From positions 12,193,580 to 12,257,579 of the forward strand of contig JABAKD010000030.1 of assembly GCA_012845835.1 (NCBI GenBank): DNA of 64,000 nt, read 5' to 3'. Below are positions 54,297-64,000 of the stretch, one piece after another. Under the pieces are notes generated by a model. That model was not told where the DNA came from and did no database searches. It saw nothing but the letters and a program-made list of their open reading frames with translations. The translations under genes were made by a program, and so were the position numbers. The stretch is from Undaria pinnatifida (lineage: Eukaryota; Sar; Phaeophyceae; Laminariales; Alariaceae). Each line of letters starts with the position of its first letter. The first letter of the stretch is position 1.

Positions 54297-54769
54297 AACC
54301 CTATAACCCTACCTAGCGTTATGGGATGGCCCGTGGGTGGATGCTGTGGCTTGTGCAGTAAGTGCGGCCGTCGTGAACGCTATGTTTTGGTCGTCGAGGA
54401 TACCCTGCTTTGTTTGGAAACACGCACTACTATCACCCTTACATAGAAAGTTATCGTCTAAAAACCATTAATAATTATAATATGTACTGAAGCAGAGACT
54501 CCTCCCTGTTCGTTATTGGCATTGCCGCCAGTTCGCGACTCCTCCCTGTTCGTGATGATGAAAACAATCCCACAACACTATTAATACTACTCGCAAGGGT
54601 TAGTTGGCTGGAAATGTTCTAATATTTTGGTTCAAAATGCGCTCACTGCAGCGGGATGGGGTTCCGGGGGGTCGCGCGCACGAAACAATTAAAGCTAAAA
54701 TCAATCTCGCCACTCACTTTGCGCGAACAACATAATCGCCTACTGGTATCACCCAAAAACTATATATAT

Positions 54770-55400
54770 ATTATAAAAATTAAAATACACTCCAGCTGTG
54801 AGATCGAAGATTTCGTCGAAACTCATCTTTGCAAGCTGTGTGTGATACTCCGATCGCGCGCATTACGAGTTGTGTGTCCTCATTAAGGATATAGGTCGGC
54901 GACTCCCCTTACAGCTACAGTGTAGCTATCAGGGTCAACAGGATGATTTTAGTCAGTCTGTGCGCGGAAACTATAAAACCCGTTTCTGAGGGGGACAAAA
55001 TCTGACAGCTGTGGAAAAAAAAAAAAAAAAAAAAAAAAGAAAAAAAAAAGGGGGGGGGCCCGGTTTTGATCAAAAGCGAGCGGGTTTGGAGGGGGGCGGG
55101 AGGGGGGGGGGGGGGGGGGGGAAAGGGGCAATTTGTGCATGTAAGCTATAAATCCTTTCGAGGGGATAAATCTGACGGTTTTGGCACCAGTATATTATTG
55201 GGGGCGGGGGGGGGGGGGAGGGGGGTTGGGGCGGGGGGGGGGGGGGGGGGGGGGAGCTCGATATGTGTCTGGAAACTATACATTATTTTGAGGGGATAAA
55301 TGTGACATTTTCGGAAATAATACATCAGTTGATCATGTATATCCTGGGGTAAGTCGTACAATCAGTGAGTAAAGAGAGGGTGGAGTATATATATCAAATA
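54770..55400 (-). mobile_element. Family A repeat, copy 11
   Basis: Reverse orientation: tail at 54775-54850, terminal module to 55015, an A-tract, a G-run, then two internal modules (55130-55185 and 55255-55330) separated by long G-runs. Mirror image of the 6.96-7.3 kb copy in its A-tract/G-run layout. Confidence 0.86.
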
Positions 55401-55624
55401 ACGATAACTTACAACTTTCGGCTGCCTTGCATCCCTCCAAATAAATCAGCGAGCTTTTCCTCTCCGCTCCCGTTTGTTCCAACGTACCATGGCCAACGCC
55501 CATCATTCCTATGATGTACAAAAAAAACGATCACCATGTGATACGTACGTACGTACGTACGTGCCTGGTGCAGGATCGCAAGGTTATGTTCTGCAGGGTA
55601 CGCACAAACCATAGTCTGTACCCG

Positions 55625-55990
55625 GGTATGTATTTACCCCGGGTATTACCCTACAAAGAACTTCTGTAAGTTCTGTAGGACATTCATACCCGTACCCGGA
55701 ACTTCTGGAAGTTCTGTACGACATTCATACCCGTACCAGGAACATCGGGAAGTTCTGTACGCCAGTGCCACAAATACCCGGGGGTACCGTGGTATATCAT
55801 TCTTATAACTTATTATGTGACTTCTGTACGCCCGCGTCACAATACCCGGAACTTCTGCGAGTTCTGTAACACTTCCGTACCGTACCCGGAATTTCTGCAA
55901 ATTCTGTAAGATCCCCATGCCCGCACTTACTTGGACTTTCTGTGACTTCTGCAAGACTTGTGGCACAATACCCGGGGTATGGGTATACCT
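55625..55990 (-). repeat. Minisatellite of ACCCGGAACTTCTG units
   Basis: Units of 35-60 bp built from TACCCG, GGAACTTCTG(T/G)(A/G)AGTTCTG, TACG and CATTCATA or GCCACAATACCC. AACTTCTGGAAGTT inside each unit is a near-palindrome. The minus-strand frame repeats LQNLQKF and similar. A related array is at 58850-59290. Confidence 0.85.
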
Positions 55991-56159
55991 TTGTTGCAAT
56001 ACCCCGAAAGCCCACATGAATTCAGGTGCAAACCCAAAGAAAGAGTGTATATTATTATGCACTTAATTGTGATGTCATATCTTGTAAGTGAGACAAACCG
56101 AACACCGAACATCAGCAGTAGGTATCATGTATATTTTGAAAATAAAGTATACATTCATG

Positions 56160-57275
56160 CGACCTAGAGGGGTTTGTTTCCCCCCCACCCCCCTCGTTTG
56201 TTCCCTCCCGCCGCCCCACCTAAAATCGAAATCTGCCAGAGTAAACACTACTGGTCCAAGCAGTTGATATCTCATCACTACCTTTTTCAGCCATCCATGC
56301 CGTAGCTCAAATTTATATCCCCTCCCCCCTTCCCCCCCCCCCCCCTAACGCCCCCTCCTTCCCCACCACCCGCACCATCGCCTAGACTTAGCACCACGCG
56401 TATGGTAAGCTCCTCACTAATATACATCTATGCGACCTAAAGCTGTTGGAAATTCCCCTTTCGAACACTCCGCCCTCTCCTCACTGGTTGTATGACTACA
56501 GGATATAAATGATAAACTGATGCATCCCTTCCACAACCGTCAGATTTGTTCCCTTAAAGGATTTATTTATAGTCTCTGCGCACAAATTGAGCCCCCCCCC
56601 CCCCCCCGTCCCCTCTTGTTCAAAGTCCCCACCTAAAATCAAAATCTGCCAGAGTAATAAACAATACCAGGCAGTTGATATCACCTCATTTTACCTTTCT
56701 AGCCATCCATGCCGTAGCTCCAATTCATAGATCCTAACTGATATACATCTATGCGACCTAAAGCTGTTGGAAATCCCCTTCCCCCCCCCCCTTCGGACAC
56801 TCCGCCCTCTCCTCACTAGTTGTACGACTGACAGGATATACATGACAAACTGGTGCATTCCTTCCACATCCGTCAGATTTGTCCCCTTGAAGGATTTATA
56901 GTTGCCGCGCACAGATTGAGTTGCCCCGCCTGTCCCCCCCCCCCCCCCCCCCCCTTCCCGCTCCCTCTTGTTCAAACCCAGGCCTCCACGCCCTCAACAA
57001 CTCCGCCCTCCCCTCACCGGTTATACGACTTACAGGATTCACATGATGAACTGATGCATTTCCTTCCACAGCTGTCAGATTTTGTCCCCCTCAGAAACGG
57101 GTTTCAGAGTTTCCGCGCACAGACTGACTAACATCACCCTGTTGACCCTGATAGCTACACTGCAGTTCCAAGGGGAGTCGCCGACCTATATCCTTTATGA
57201 GGACACACAACCCGTAATACGCGCGATCGGAGTATCACACACAGCTTGCAAAGACGAGTTTCGACAAAACCGTAC
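56160..57275 (+). mobile_element. Family A repeat, copy 12
   Basis: Two linker segments with ATGCGACCTA, AAATCTGCCAGAGTAA and CACCATCGCCTAGACTTAGC, two internal modules (56520-56600, 56855-56930) and a terminal module (57060-57275) that stops short of the usual tail. Confidence 0.87.
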
Positions 57276-57279
57276 AACT

Positions 57280-57490
57280 ATAAAAAAACACTCCAGCTGT
57301 GAGATCGAATATTTTGTCGAGACTCATCTTCGCAAGCTCTGCTGTGTGTGATACTCCGATCGCGCGTTGTTGTTGTTGGTGGTGGTGGTGTTGTTGTTAG
57401 TGTACTCCGATCGCGCGTGTTATTACTGACTGTGTGTGTCCTTACTAATAAGGATACAGGTCGGCGACTCCCCTTAGAACAACGGTGAAG
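57280..57490 (-). mobile_element. Family A terminal part, head-to-head with the previous copy
   Basis: Starts AAAAACACTCCAGCTGTGAG and runs in reverse sense (GTCGAGACTCATCTTCGCAA, TACTCCGATCGCGCG, then a GTTGTTGG(T) insertion, a second CTCCGATCGCGCGTG, and AGGTCGGCGACTCCCC). Only about 15 bp separate it from the forward copy. Confidence 0.8.
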
Positions 57491-57504
57491 CTTGTACCAG
57501 GGTC

Positions 57505-57752
57505 GACAGGGTAATATTATAAAAATTAAAATACACTCCAGCAGCTGCTAGCTGTGAGATCGAAGATTTCGTCGAAACTCATCTTTGCAAGCTGTGTGAT
57601 ACTCCGATCGCGCGCATTACGAGTTGTGTGTCCTCATTAAGGATATATATATAGGTCGGCGACTCCCCGTACAATTACATACAGTGTAGCTATCAGGGTC
57701 AACAGGATGATTTTAGTCAGTCTGTGCGCGGAAACTATAAAACCCGTTAGGG
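57505..57752 (-). mobile_element. Family A terminal module, third copy in the cluster
   Basis: Again reverse: TTATAAAAATTAAAATACAC, CGTCGAAACTCATCTTTGCA, GATCGCGCGCATTACGAG and AAACTATAAAACCCGTTAGG. It breaks off inside the module. Confidence 0.82.
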
Positions 57753-57979
57753 TAATATATAGTAACACCTGTAGTATCACCTACTCTTGCTCTACTACTA
57801 CTACTACTGCTGTTTAGATAGCTATTAGGTCCTGCTCACGCTTCTTTGGTTTCTTATTGAAGGGCACTTCTTATTACCTGTTATTATATACTGGAGTAAT
57901 AACCAAGGACGCTTTTGTATCGCATTTTTTTTTTTTCTTCATTATTTTAGACTAATCGAATTGAATTCGATTCGATTTT

Positions 57980-58384
57980 ATGGTGGAAACATACGGAATG
58001 GCTCCTACTATCCGGAAACCACGTATTGCGTATTGTCAATCTTTTTTTCCGATCGGAATAATACAGATGATACATGATACAGGCTGTGACGGCGATGCAG
58101 CTAATAGATACCATCATCGACGTCTTGAACTACTTCGTGTCCTCTTGCGTTTTCTCGGTAGCTTCGCTTCTTTGTTGTGGCACTTTTTTGTTTTGTCGAA
58201 CTGGTGGCCAAAATTGGGCTTGCGACCGCCATTATTTTTTTTGACGTACCTCAGTCGGGGAACGCTATGGCATGATCTGTTACAGAGCAGCAGCCGCAAG
58301 CGCGGCTGTTCGCTAATCATTAAGGTTCACGATTTATCGCCTCTCTCGGTGGTGGTTTTATCGATAATGTGTTATAAGGCTTAG
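57980..58384 (+). CDS. Open frame of 134 codons, doubtful
   Basis: ATG 57980; reads MAPTIRKPRIAYCQSFFPIG and LLRVLLRFLGSFASLLWHFF, hydrophobic in the middle. It runs into the LTR of the miniature LTR element at 58370, so its last residues are element-derived. It may be chance. Confidence 0.22.
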   Translation: MVETYGMAPTIRKPRIAYCQSFFPIGIIQMIHDTGCDGDAANRYHHRRLELLRVLLRFLGSFASLLWHFFVLSNWWPKLGLRPPLFFLTYLSRGTLWHDLLQSSSRKRGCSLIIKVHDLSPLSVVVLSIMCYKA

Positions 58385-58742
58385 TTTGGGTAAGCTATTG
58401 GTTAACCTTTTGCAAGTGGTCAAACGGACTAATACCCCACTAATAACCTTAACAAATGGCGTCGTCGGCAGGACATGGGTTTTTGGGTCGTGGGTTCGAT
58501 CCCCACATCCACCATAATAAACTTTTTCAGATTTCCCCATGGCGAACTTGAAAAATACTCTTCCTGGTATCCCGAGGGAATGAAACGGCTTGGATAATTG
58601 ACAGGTCCGCCCGTATATCCGGCCGACCTGCTATCCCGCCGTTTCAGGGGGGGAGAGTGTTATAAGGCTTAGTTTGGGTAAGCTATTGGTTAACCTTTTG
58701 CAAGTGGTCAAACGGACTAATACCCCACTAATAACCTTAACA
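58370..58742 (+). mobile_element. Miniature LTR retroelement (TRIM-like) with identical LTRs
   Basis: Two identical 85-bp direct repeats (58370-58454 and 58658-58742), each starting TGTTATAAGG and ending CCTTAACA. Target duplication AATG at 58366-58369 and 58743-58746. Two bases after the 5' LTR is a primer-site-like TGGCGTCGTCGGCAGGA; just before the 3' LTR is a purine tract AGGGGGGGAGAG. Total 373 bp with no ORF, the layout of terminal-repeat retrotransposons in miniature. Identity of the LTRs implies a recent insertion. Confidence 0.9.
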
Positions 58743-58849
58743 AATGCCCCTAAAGCTAAAACGGATTGCGCCTCGGGGACGTTGGCCCAGTGAGAATGCC
58801 ATGCAAGTTGGATGAAATCCTCCACTTCAAATCGAACTACCCCCCCAGG

Positions 58850-59290
58850 GGGTGTTTACCCGGGCATTACCCGTACCTGGAACTTCTGTGAGTTCTGTAG
58901 GACGTTCATACCTGTACCCGGGACTTCTGTACGTTTTATGAAAATATTTCAAGGACGTCAGCCGTGAGTTTTGTACGCCCGTGCCACAATACTCGAAACT
59001 TCTGCAAGTTCTGTAAGACTTTCATACCCGTACCCGAAACTCCTGTGAGTTCTGTAGGATATTCATACCCGTACCCGGAACTTTTGTGAGTTCTGTACAC
59101 CCCGTGCCACAATACCCGGGGTACGGGTGCAGCACTTTTTGTACCCGCCCGGAACTTCTGTGAGTTCTGTACGCGCGTGCCACAATACCCGGAACTTCTG
59201 GAAGTTCTGCAACTCTTCCATACCCGTACCCGAAACTTCTGGAAGTTCTGTAGGACTCCCATACCCTTACCCGGAATCCACAAACCTACC
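58850..59290 (-). repeat. Second array of ACCCGGAACTTCTG minisatellite
   Basis: About ten units as at 55.6-56.0 kb (GTACCCGGAACTTCTGTGAG, TTCTGTACG, GTGCCACAATACCCGG), in the same orientation. It starts about 100 bp after the miniature LTR element. Confidence 0.85.
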
Positions 59291-59956
59291 GGTAATCTAC
59301 AGATCATAACCTTGCAGGATTCATCACAAAAAAGATTGCAGTGCTGTCTCCTATTTTCGATAATCTACCACCGCTCTGCCGGGTTCAACGACAGCAGTCA
59401 GTACTCTCCGACTCCTACGGTGAGCTGGTTGTTGAATGACTCAACACCATCACCTTCCTGCAAGGAAATAAAAATAGACCAAATCTAGCGTCCGGCGAGG
59501 ACGCGAGACACCATACAAAGGCCTGCGGAGCGACACCGCCTTCACACCTAACTCAAACTTCCTACCATATAGTAGTACCAGAAGAACACTGATCGGAAAC
59601 TACTAGGAAGGGAGATTGGGACGTTTTTTGTCATATCAAAAGCCCCTAATATTTTTGATACCAGCAATAACTAACAACAATTCATTCTTCGTCTTTCTAC
59701 CCAGGGCACTGCAGCATGTTCAGTTGTACTTCGGTTGTATTTCCCGCACACTGCAAACTGCTGCGCATGAATTCTTCACGTGTGTGCCATCATTCAAGCA
59801 AGAGGCAAAAACACGATTTTGTCGCCCGCTGAATCGCCAGTTAGGACAATAGCGTTGCGACAACCCCCCCTCCCTCCTTTCCTCTCCCAACCGCCCGCTC
59901 GACCACCGACTCACGCACTCCCACCAATACAGTATGCATGTCAACACCACAATTTC

Positions 59957-60090
59957 TGAATGCCATCCTTTCGCCTTCATTAAATCGTCAACTTTGCTCC
60001 TCATGTCTGCCTGCGCTTCTGTCCACACGAGCACCGCGCCACCATCACAAAAAATAACAGCCCGAGACCCTCCAGAATCCCTGCCTGCGG
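59957..60090 (-). CDS. Probable internal exon, unknown gene
   Basis: After acceptor CCGACCCGCAG the minus strand reads RDSGGSRAVIFCDGGAVLVW then TEAQADMRSKVDDLMKAKGW and HSEIV before a GTGGTG donor. Clear protein-like composition with a balanced amphipathic helix. Partner exons are probably among the fragments at 60.6-61.2 kb, but phases could not be settled. Confidence 0.42.
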
Positions 60091-60367
60091 GTCGGACATA
60101 TGATCCATCACGATTCTGTCAGCAGCCCCAGTGGCGCACACACGCACCAACAAGAAGTGCTCAGTCCGCAGAACAAACACCGACTAGTACTCAAACGCAT
60201 ACCATGTACACATATCATATCTCCTACTTGCTACCGTAGCCTTGCCCCGCCTCATGAACCTACTGTCATACGTACTAGTACCAGTAGTAGCAGTATGGAT
60301 TAAAATCTGTGCGCGATCATGCACGCACTCGCGACGAGGCGGAATAGACAAAAATGCAAGGACAAGA

Positions 60368-60391
60368 CCCCCCCCCCCCCGCCCCCTCCCG

Positions 60392-60425
<34 letters not shown>

Positions 60426-60450
60426 CCGCCCCCCCCCGCCCCCCCCACCT
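60368..60450. repeat. Poly-C tract
   Basis: Nearly pure C with a few G and T for about 80 bp; gives Pro/Gly frames only. Confidence 0.93.
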
Positions 60451-60599
60451 TTCCGTAAACGCCGCCGTGGTAACAGCAAACAATCGAGACCATCTCGACG
60501 TCATGAAAAACACCGCCGCATAAGCAGTCAACAAAGTTGGCAAAGTCGCACGAGGGGGACCTTGAACGCTATTTTTCCCTACAACAAACATGGCGCGGC

Positions 60600-61170
60600 A
60601 TAAGCAGTCAAGAAAAATGGCAATATCCCTCGAGGGGACCTTGAACGTTGTTGTTTTCCTTCCTTCCGTTTGGCCACCGCTACTGCTGCTGTCATTGGCT
60701 GGCACGGGCGAAATAACGCCTCCTCTTGGATCCGAGGACACAGCGCAAAAATACCTTGAGACTCTCGGCGCCTCCACGACGTACACCCCGAAGGCGTGCG
60801 TGCGGTAATACACAAACCGTAAATACATAATCATCTCATCCCCCATCCCTGCTTTAACCCAGTTGTGCTGCAGCTCTACAGCGGCGAAATTGATAACGCC
60901 AGCGGGACTCAAACATCTCTCGGCGATCCATCCACACCTCATTAAAAAACCTAACAGAAAAAAAAAAGTAAAACACTCTCGCAAAACATACCCATTCCGC
61001 CGCGCCAAAAACGCTACACCGAGACAGACATGACGAGGAAACATGCCGTGCTAGTTCCTCCTCGTCAACGAAAAATGAACAAATCAAAAAGGCACACCAA
61101 CAACGCCTTCCATGGTTTGGCAAACCCGAAACATCGCATTTCGCTTGTTGCGGCGCCGGCACCCCACGTC
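60600..61170 (-). CDS. Coding-like fragments, unassembled gene
   Basis: The minus strand holds VDEEELARHVSSSCLSRCSV followed by a GTATGT donor, NEVWMDRREMFESRWRYQFR in one frame, and in another ELQHNWVKAGMGDEMIMYLR then FVYYRTHAFGVYVVEAPR. A duplication of about 75 bp (60525-60660, TTCAAGGTCCC and TTGACTGCTTATGC) follows. At least one real gene is likely here, but frame changes and short intervals prevent a model. Confidence 0.35.
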
Positions 61171-61610
61171 AGCACGTTGAAAATTAAAACAAAAAACACA
61201 AAAAAAAAACAAGTGGGCGGAGCGGGAGGGGGGGGATCAGAAAACCAATCCCATTTTTTCCCGCCGTGATCATCATGCACCACACACCACCATAAATTAG
61301 TGTCCTACTAGGCATATGAATAGGCATATATGTGTTATCGCTACAAAACTTTGGGATCCACTGAGGCATAGTGTATATGGTACAATTATCCAGTGTGGGC
61401 GATGCCACGTTATGGCCATGGACGGACGGGGTACGCAATACTTTTAACAAATAGTAACATCACGAAATACAAAACAGAGCAGCAAAGCGCCCTGGAGGTA
61501 ACGCGGGGGGGCAGGTCGATTGGGGTCGATCGGCGTCCTCCCATGAAAAATCGACACGTGCTCCCGCGTGAATAAAGCGGGGATAGCCCGACGGCGTCCC
61601 CGGTCTGAGA

Positions 61611-61940
61611 TTACAATAACGCCACCGTGTAACCAACAACAAAAACAATAGCGCCACGGCGCGCGGCAACCCCACCCTCGGCGTAGCAGGTACAGGCCAT
61701 ATTCAACCGTTTCCCCGTCGCACTGTTAGCCTTCGTGGTGCACAACGCTAAGCACATATGGCGAGACGATAGTAGCCCTGTACCGCAGTATAAGAGGCTC
61801 CGCTTTTTGCGCGCCAGTTCGTGCGTCACCCCATTTTCTTTCTCTGGGCGCATGTGCTCGTACGGGGCGCCCGTCACCCGTCCCTTGGCGTAGTGCACTA
61901 CTATCACGGTGATTTCGCGGCCCTTTTGCGATGCTTTCGC
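61611..61940 (-). CDS. Coding-like frame, about 110 codons
   Basis: The minus strand reads EITVIVVHYAKGRVTGAPYE, HELARKKRSLLYCGTGLLSS and TTKANSATGKRLNMACTCYA, ending VGYTVALL and a stop at 61611. Upstream it merges with the CGCGAAAGCAA repeat (61925-62035). No start found. Family unknown. Confidence 0.35.
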   Translation of the reverse strand, partial: AKASQKGREITVIVVHYAKGRVTGAPYEHMRPEKENGVTHELARKKRSLLYCGTGLLSSRHMCLALCTTKANSATGKRLNMACTCYAEGGVAARRGAIVFVVGYTVALL

Positions 61941-62035
61941 GTTGCTACTTCGCGTTGCTCTCGCGTTGCTTTCGCGATGCTCTCGCGTTGCTTTCGCATT
62001 CCTTTCGCGGCGCTTTCGGGTTGATTTCGCGGCTT
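61925..62035. repeat. 11-bp repeat (CTTTCGCGTTG)n
   Basis: About nine units of CTTTCGCGTTG / CTCTCGCGATG. An 11-bp unit shifts frame every copy. Confidence 0.9.
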
Positions 62036-62074
62036 GTGTCTCCCTTTAGGCAATTACGCAGCAGGCGCCTTCGT

Positions 62075-62140
62075 CGGCTCCTGGCCCCCCTCCCGCCAAG
62101 CGCGTTGAACCACTCTGCAAGACAAAACGTTCGACGCGAG
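62075..62140 (-). CDS. Possible terminal exon
   Basis: After acceptor TTTTGTCTTGCAG the minus strand reads VVQRAWREGGQEPTKAPAA and stops. Short but well bordered. Confidence 0.28.
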
Positions 62141-62423
62141 GAGATAGTGCTGGTGAGGACGAGCAGCCAGCTAACTGACCGGACACATACAAACGTGTAG
62201 TGACAAGCCCCCTGTTCGGTCCAGCACAAGGGCATACCAACACGTAGCACGTGCGTTCACATTAACTTTTTCGTCAAAATCCTCCGACGGATGGGTAAAA
62301 TAAAGAATAAAGCCTAAGCTCACCACACTTCCACGTATTTTCATACATGACGTGTGCCAATTCAGCAGCTCATTTGTATTCGCAATCCAGCGCTATGATA
62401 GGTTATGAAAGGTTATGTATCCT

Positions 62424-62590
62424 TCAGTTCCCGTGGTAGCGACAGCGCGAGCTGTCTCTGTTCCTGCCGGCGGTCACCGTTCCTACCCCAGCAACGCTAG
62501 CTGCCGTTGTATTAGGATGCGCCAACGTTCTCCCGTCACGGTAAGACCAGGCCTCCGGAACGAGCTCAAAACCAATCCAAAAAAAATCTA
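62424..62590 (-). CDS. Possible 3' exon, unknown
   Basis: The minus-strand frame reads ELVPEAWSYRDGRTLAHPNT and TAGRNRDSSRCRYHGN to a stop at 62424. Upstream is a T-rich stretch that could be a polypyrimidine tract. Confidence 0.25.
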
Positions 62591-62942
62591 GCAAAACCAA
62601 CCGAACAGACAAAACAGAGCAACCCGCCGCATGTATGTATGTGTGGCGTGGGCGCCGGGAAGGGAGGAGCACGCGAAAAAGAAGCAAAAGGGATGAACAA
62701 TAATACACATAACAACATGGTTAATATTGACGATAATATATACCAGGTATACCGCATGACGCATCCTCACCACAACAAGACGATGAACTAACTGAAAGAC
62801 GACGCCGCCATCTTACAAAACCCACCGTTGGCATAAGAAGGTGTTGTACTGTAGCCTAGTGACCGTAATTCGACACTACCATATCGCAGGACGCACCATT
62901 TGGCCTAATGATACCAATATGTTTGGTATGGTGAAAGCAATA

Positions 62943-62995
62943 ATACAGCAACACCCACCCTCAGCTTCGCTGTGTGGGTGAGGCTGTTGATGCTG
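62943..62995. repeat. Partial copy of the 63.69-63.75 kb segment
   Basis: AGCAACACCCACCCTCAGCT and GAGGCTGTTGATGCTG match AGCAACACGCACCCTTAGCT and AGACTGTCGTTGATGCTG at 63685-63745, which follows the ankyrin consensus. Confidence 0.6.
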
Positions 62996-63129
62996 CGACT
63001 TATAATATGGACTAACATCAGAACAATATGGTAAAAAAACGAGTCATCATCAATCATACAGCCATCGCACCCTAGGGGTGCAGCATATTCTAAGAAATTT
63101 CTGAGCTCCTAGCATGGGGAGGTCAATAT

Positions 63130-63256
63130 CAACACCACTATCACTATTATCATCATTCATCATCCATCAACATCATCAACAACATCATCATTCATCATCA
63201 TTCATCATCATCCATCATCATCCATCATCGTTATCATGATCATCCATCAACATCAA

Positions 63257-63287
<31 letters not shown>

Positions 63288-63335
63288 ATCATCATCATCA
63301 TCCATCATCATCATCCATCATCATCATCCATCATC
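63130..63335. repeat. (CAT)n-rich microsatellite
   Basis: CATCATCAT runs with CCATCAT and CAACAT interruptions over 200 bp. Confidence 0.93.
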
Positions 63336-63660
63336 ACACGAAACATGACTTCGAAGACACTCGTTCGCGCAACACGACCAATAATAATAACAACAATAGA
63401 TTAATAATAGTATAATGGTATAATAGCATAATAGAGTAACAATAGTCCCAACAACAAATGCAGTGGTAAAACCATCACAATATACTCCTATAAGGCATAG
63501 TCTAACCCATACTTGAGGAGCTCAACCGGCCAGAAACATAGTCACATTATCACATTATCAGAACATCATAACATCAGAAACGCTTGGCCCCAGCAGTACA
63601 GTCCAACCCCTAGTGATGCTATACTATTCATATTATAGTATCACATAATAGGACCGTATA

Positions 63661-63856
63661 CTACCACGCTACCATGCAGTTAGCAACACGCACCCTTAGC
63701 TTCGCCTTCTGTGTAAGACTGTCGTTGATGCTGTTGTGACCCCCATGAGAGCTCCAGTCCAGGGCTTTCTCCGTGCAGCCCTCCTTCCTGTGGGCCAGAA
63801 GAAACTGCACCACCTCGTCGTGTCCCCTCGCCGCCGCCCAGTCCAACGCGTCCGTG
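63661..63856 (-). CDS. Ankyrin-repeat protein, partial exon
   Basis: Acceptor TATCTGTCAG at 63857. It reads TDALDWAAARGHDEVVQFLL then AHRKEGCTEKALDWSSHGGH: one complete ankyrin repeat and the start of the next, with the AxxxGHxEVVxFL core and EGCT turn typical of large algal and oomycete ankyrin families, which mediate protein binding. After GGH the frame leaves the consensus (NSINDSLTQKAKLR) and stops at 63661, in sequence similar to 62943-62995. Either a donor near the GGH codons is used or the gene is broken. The 5' part lies beyond the window. Confidence 0.75.
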
Positions 63857-64000
63857 CTGACAGATACAAAAAAGGGAAGGAATCGTTTGTTTAGTTTGGG
63901 TTGTTTTCGTAACCGGCACGTTGGTGTTTACAGCAGGCTTTGCGTATTGCACCCCTTGTTCCTGCTATATATAGTGCCTGGTACTTGGTAGCATGCAATG

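Overview
This is nuclear DNA from a eukaryote. Coding sequence is cut into exons with GT/AG borders, genes are sparse, and most of the window is dispersed repeats, microsatellites and long C/G or A/T homopolymer runs. No rRNA gene, CRISPR array, bacterial operon or convincing intact tRNA gene was seen. The ankyrin repeats at the right edge (GHDEVVQFL followed by an EGCT turn) are of a type common in stramenopiles such as brown algae and oomycetes, and in some other algae. A brown-alga-like stramenopile is my best guess, but it is not proven.

Three host genes can be assembled with intact splice phases. (1) A minus-strand gene of four exons (13925 down to 297, 732 codons plus stop) encodes a protein with three PDZ-like units; its 3.6 kb and 7.4 kb introns are packed with mobile elements. 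(2) About 0.88 kb away on the opposite strand, a plus-strand membrane-protein exon starts at 14805. Its open phase matches a five-exon block at 45246-47534, which suggests one 214-residue three-pass membrane protein split by a 30.2 kb intron. (3) A short plus-strand gene with a C-terminal membrane segment lies at 48362-49248. An ankyrin-repeat exon enters at the right edge on the minus strand (63661-63856).

The rest is mostly mobile or repeated DNA. The main families are: a modular poly-C-linked repeat (family A, about 14 copies or fragments); hAT-type DNA transposon derivatives, one with a perfect 8-bp target duplication; a miniature LTR element with two identical 85-bp LTRs and a 4-bp duplication; a tRNA-related SINE-like family; an inverted-repeat element with a pyrimidine-rich core (family R); a 113-bp hairpin MITE; and two remnants of non-LTR retrotransposon ORF2 tails. 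Between 33.9 and 35.9 kb is an AT-richer coding island of unknown origin, one frame of which is broken only by TAG codons. Many microsatellites and minisatellites fill the remaining space.

Layout: 0.3-13.9 kb PDZ gene and its repeat-filled introns; 13.9-14.8 kb shared upstream region; 14.8-47.5 kb membrane-protein gene and its proposed giant intron; 48.4-49.2 kb small gene; 49.3-59.3 kb repeats, including both miniature LTR elements and four family A blocks; 59.7-62.8 kb minus-strand coding-like fragments that could not be assembled; 62.9-64.0 kb microsatellite and ankyrin exon.
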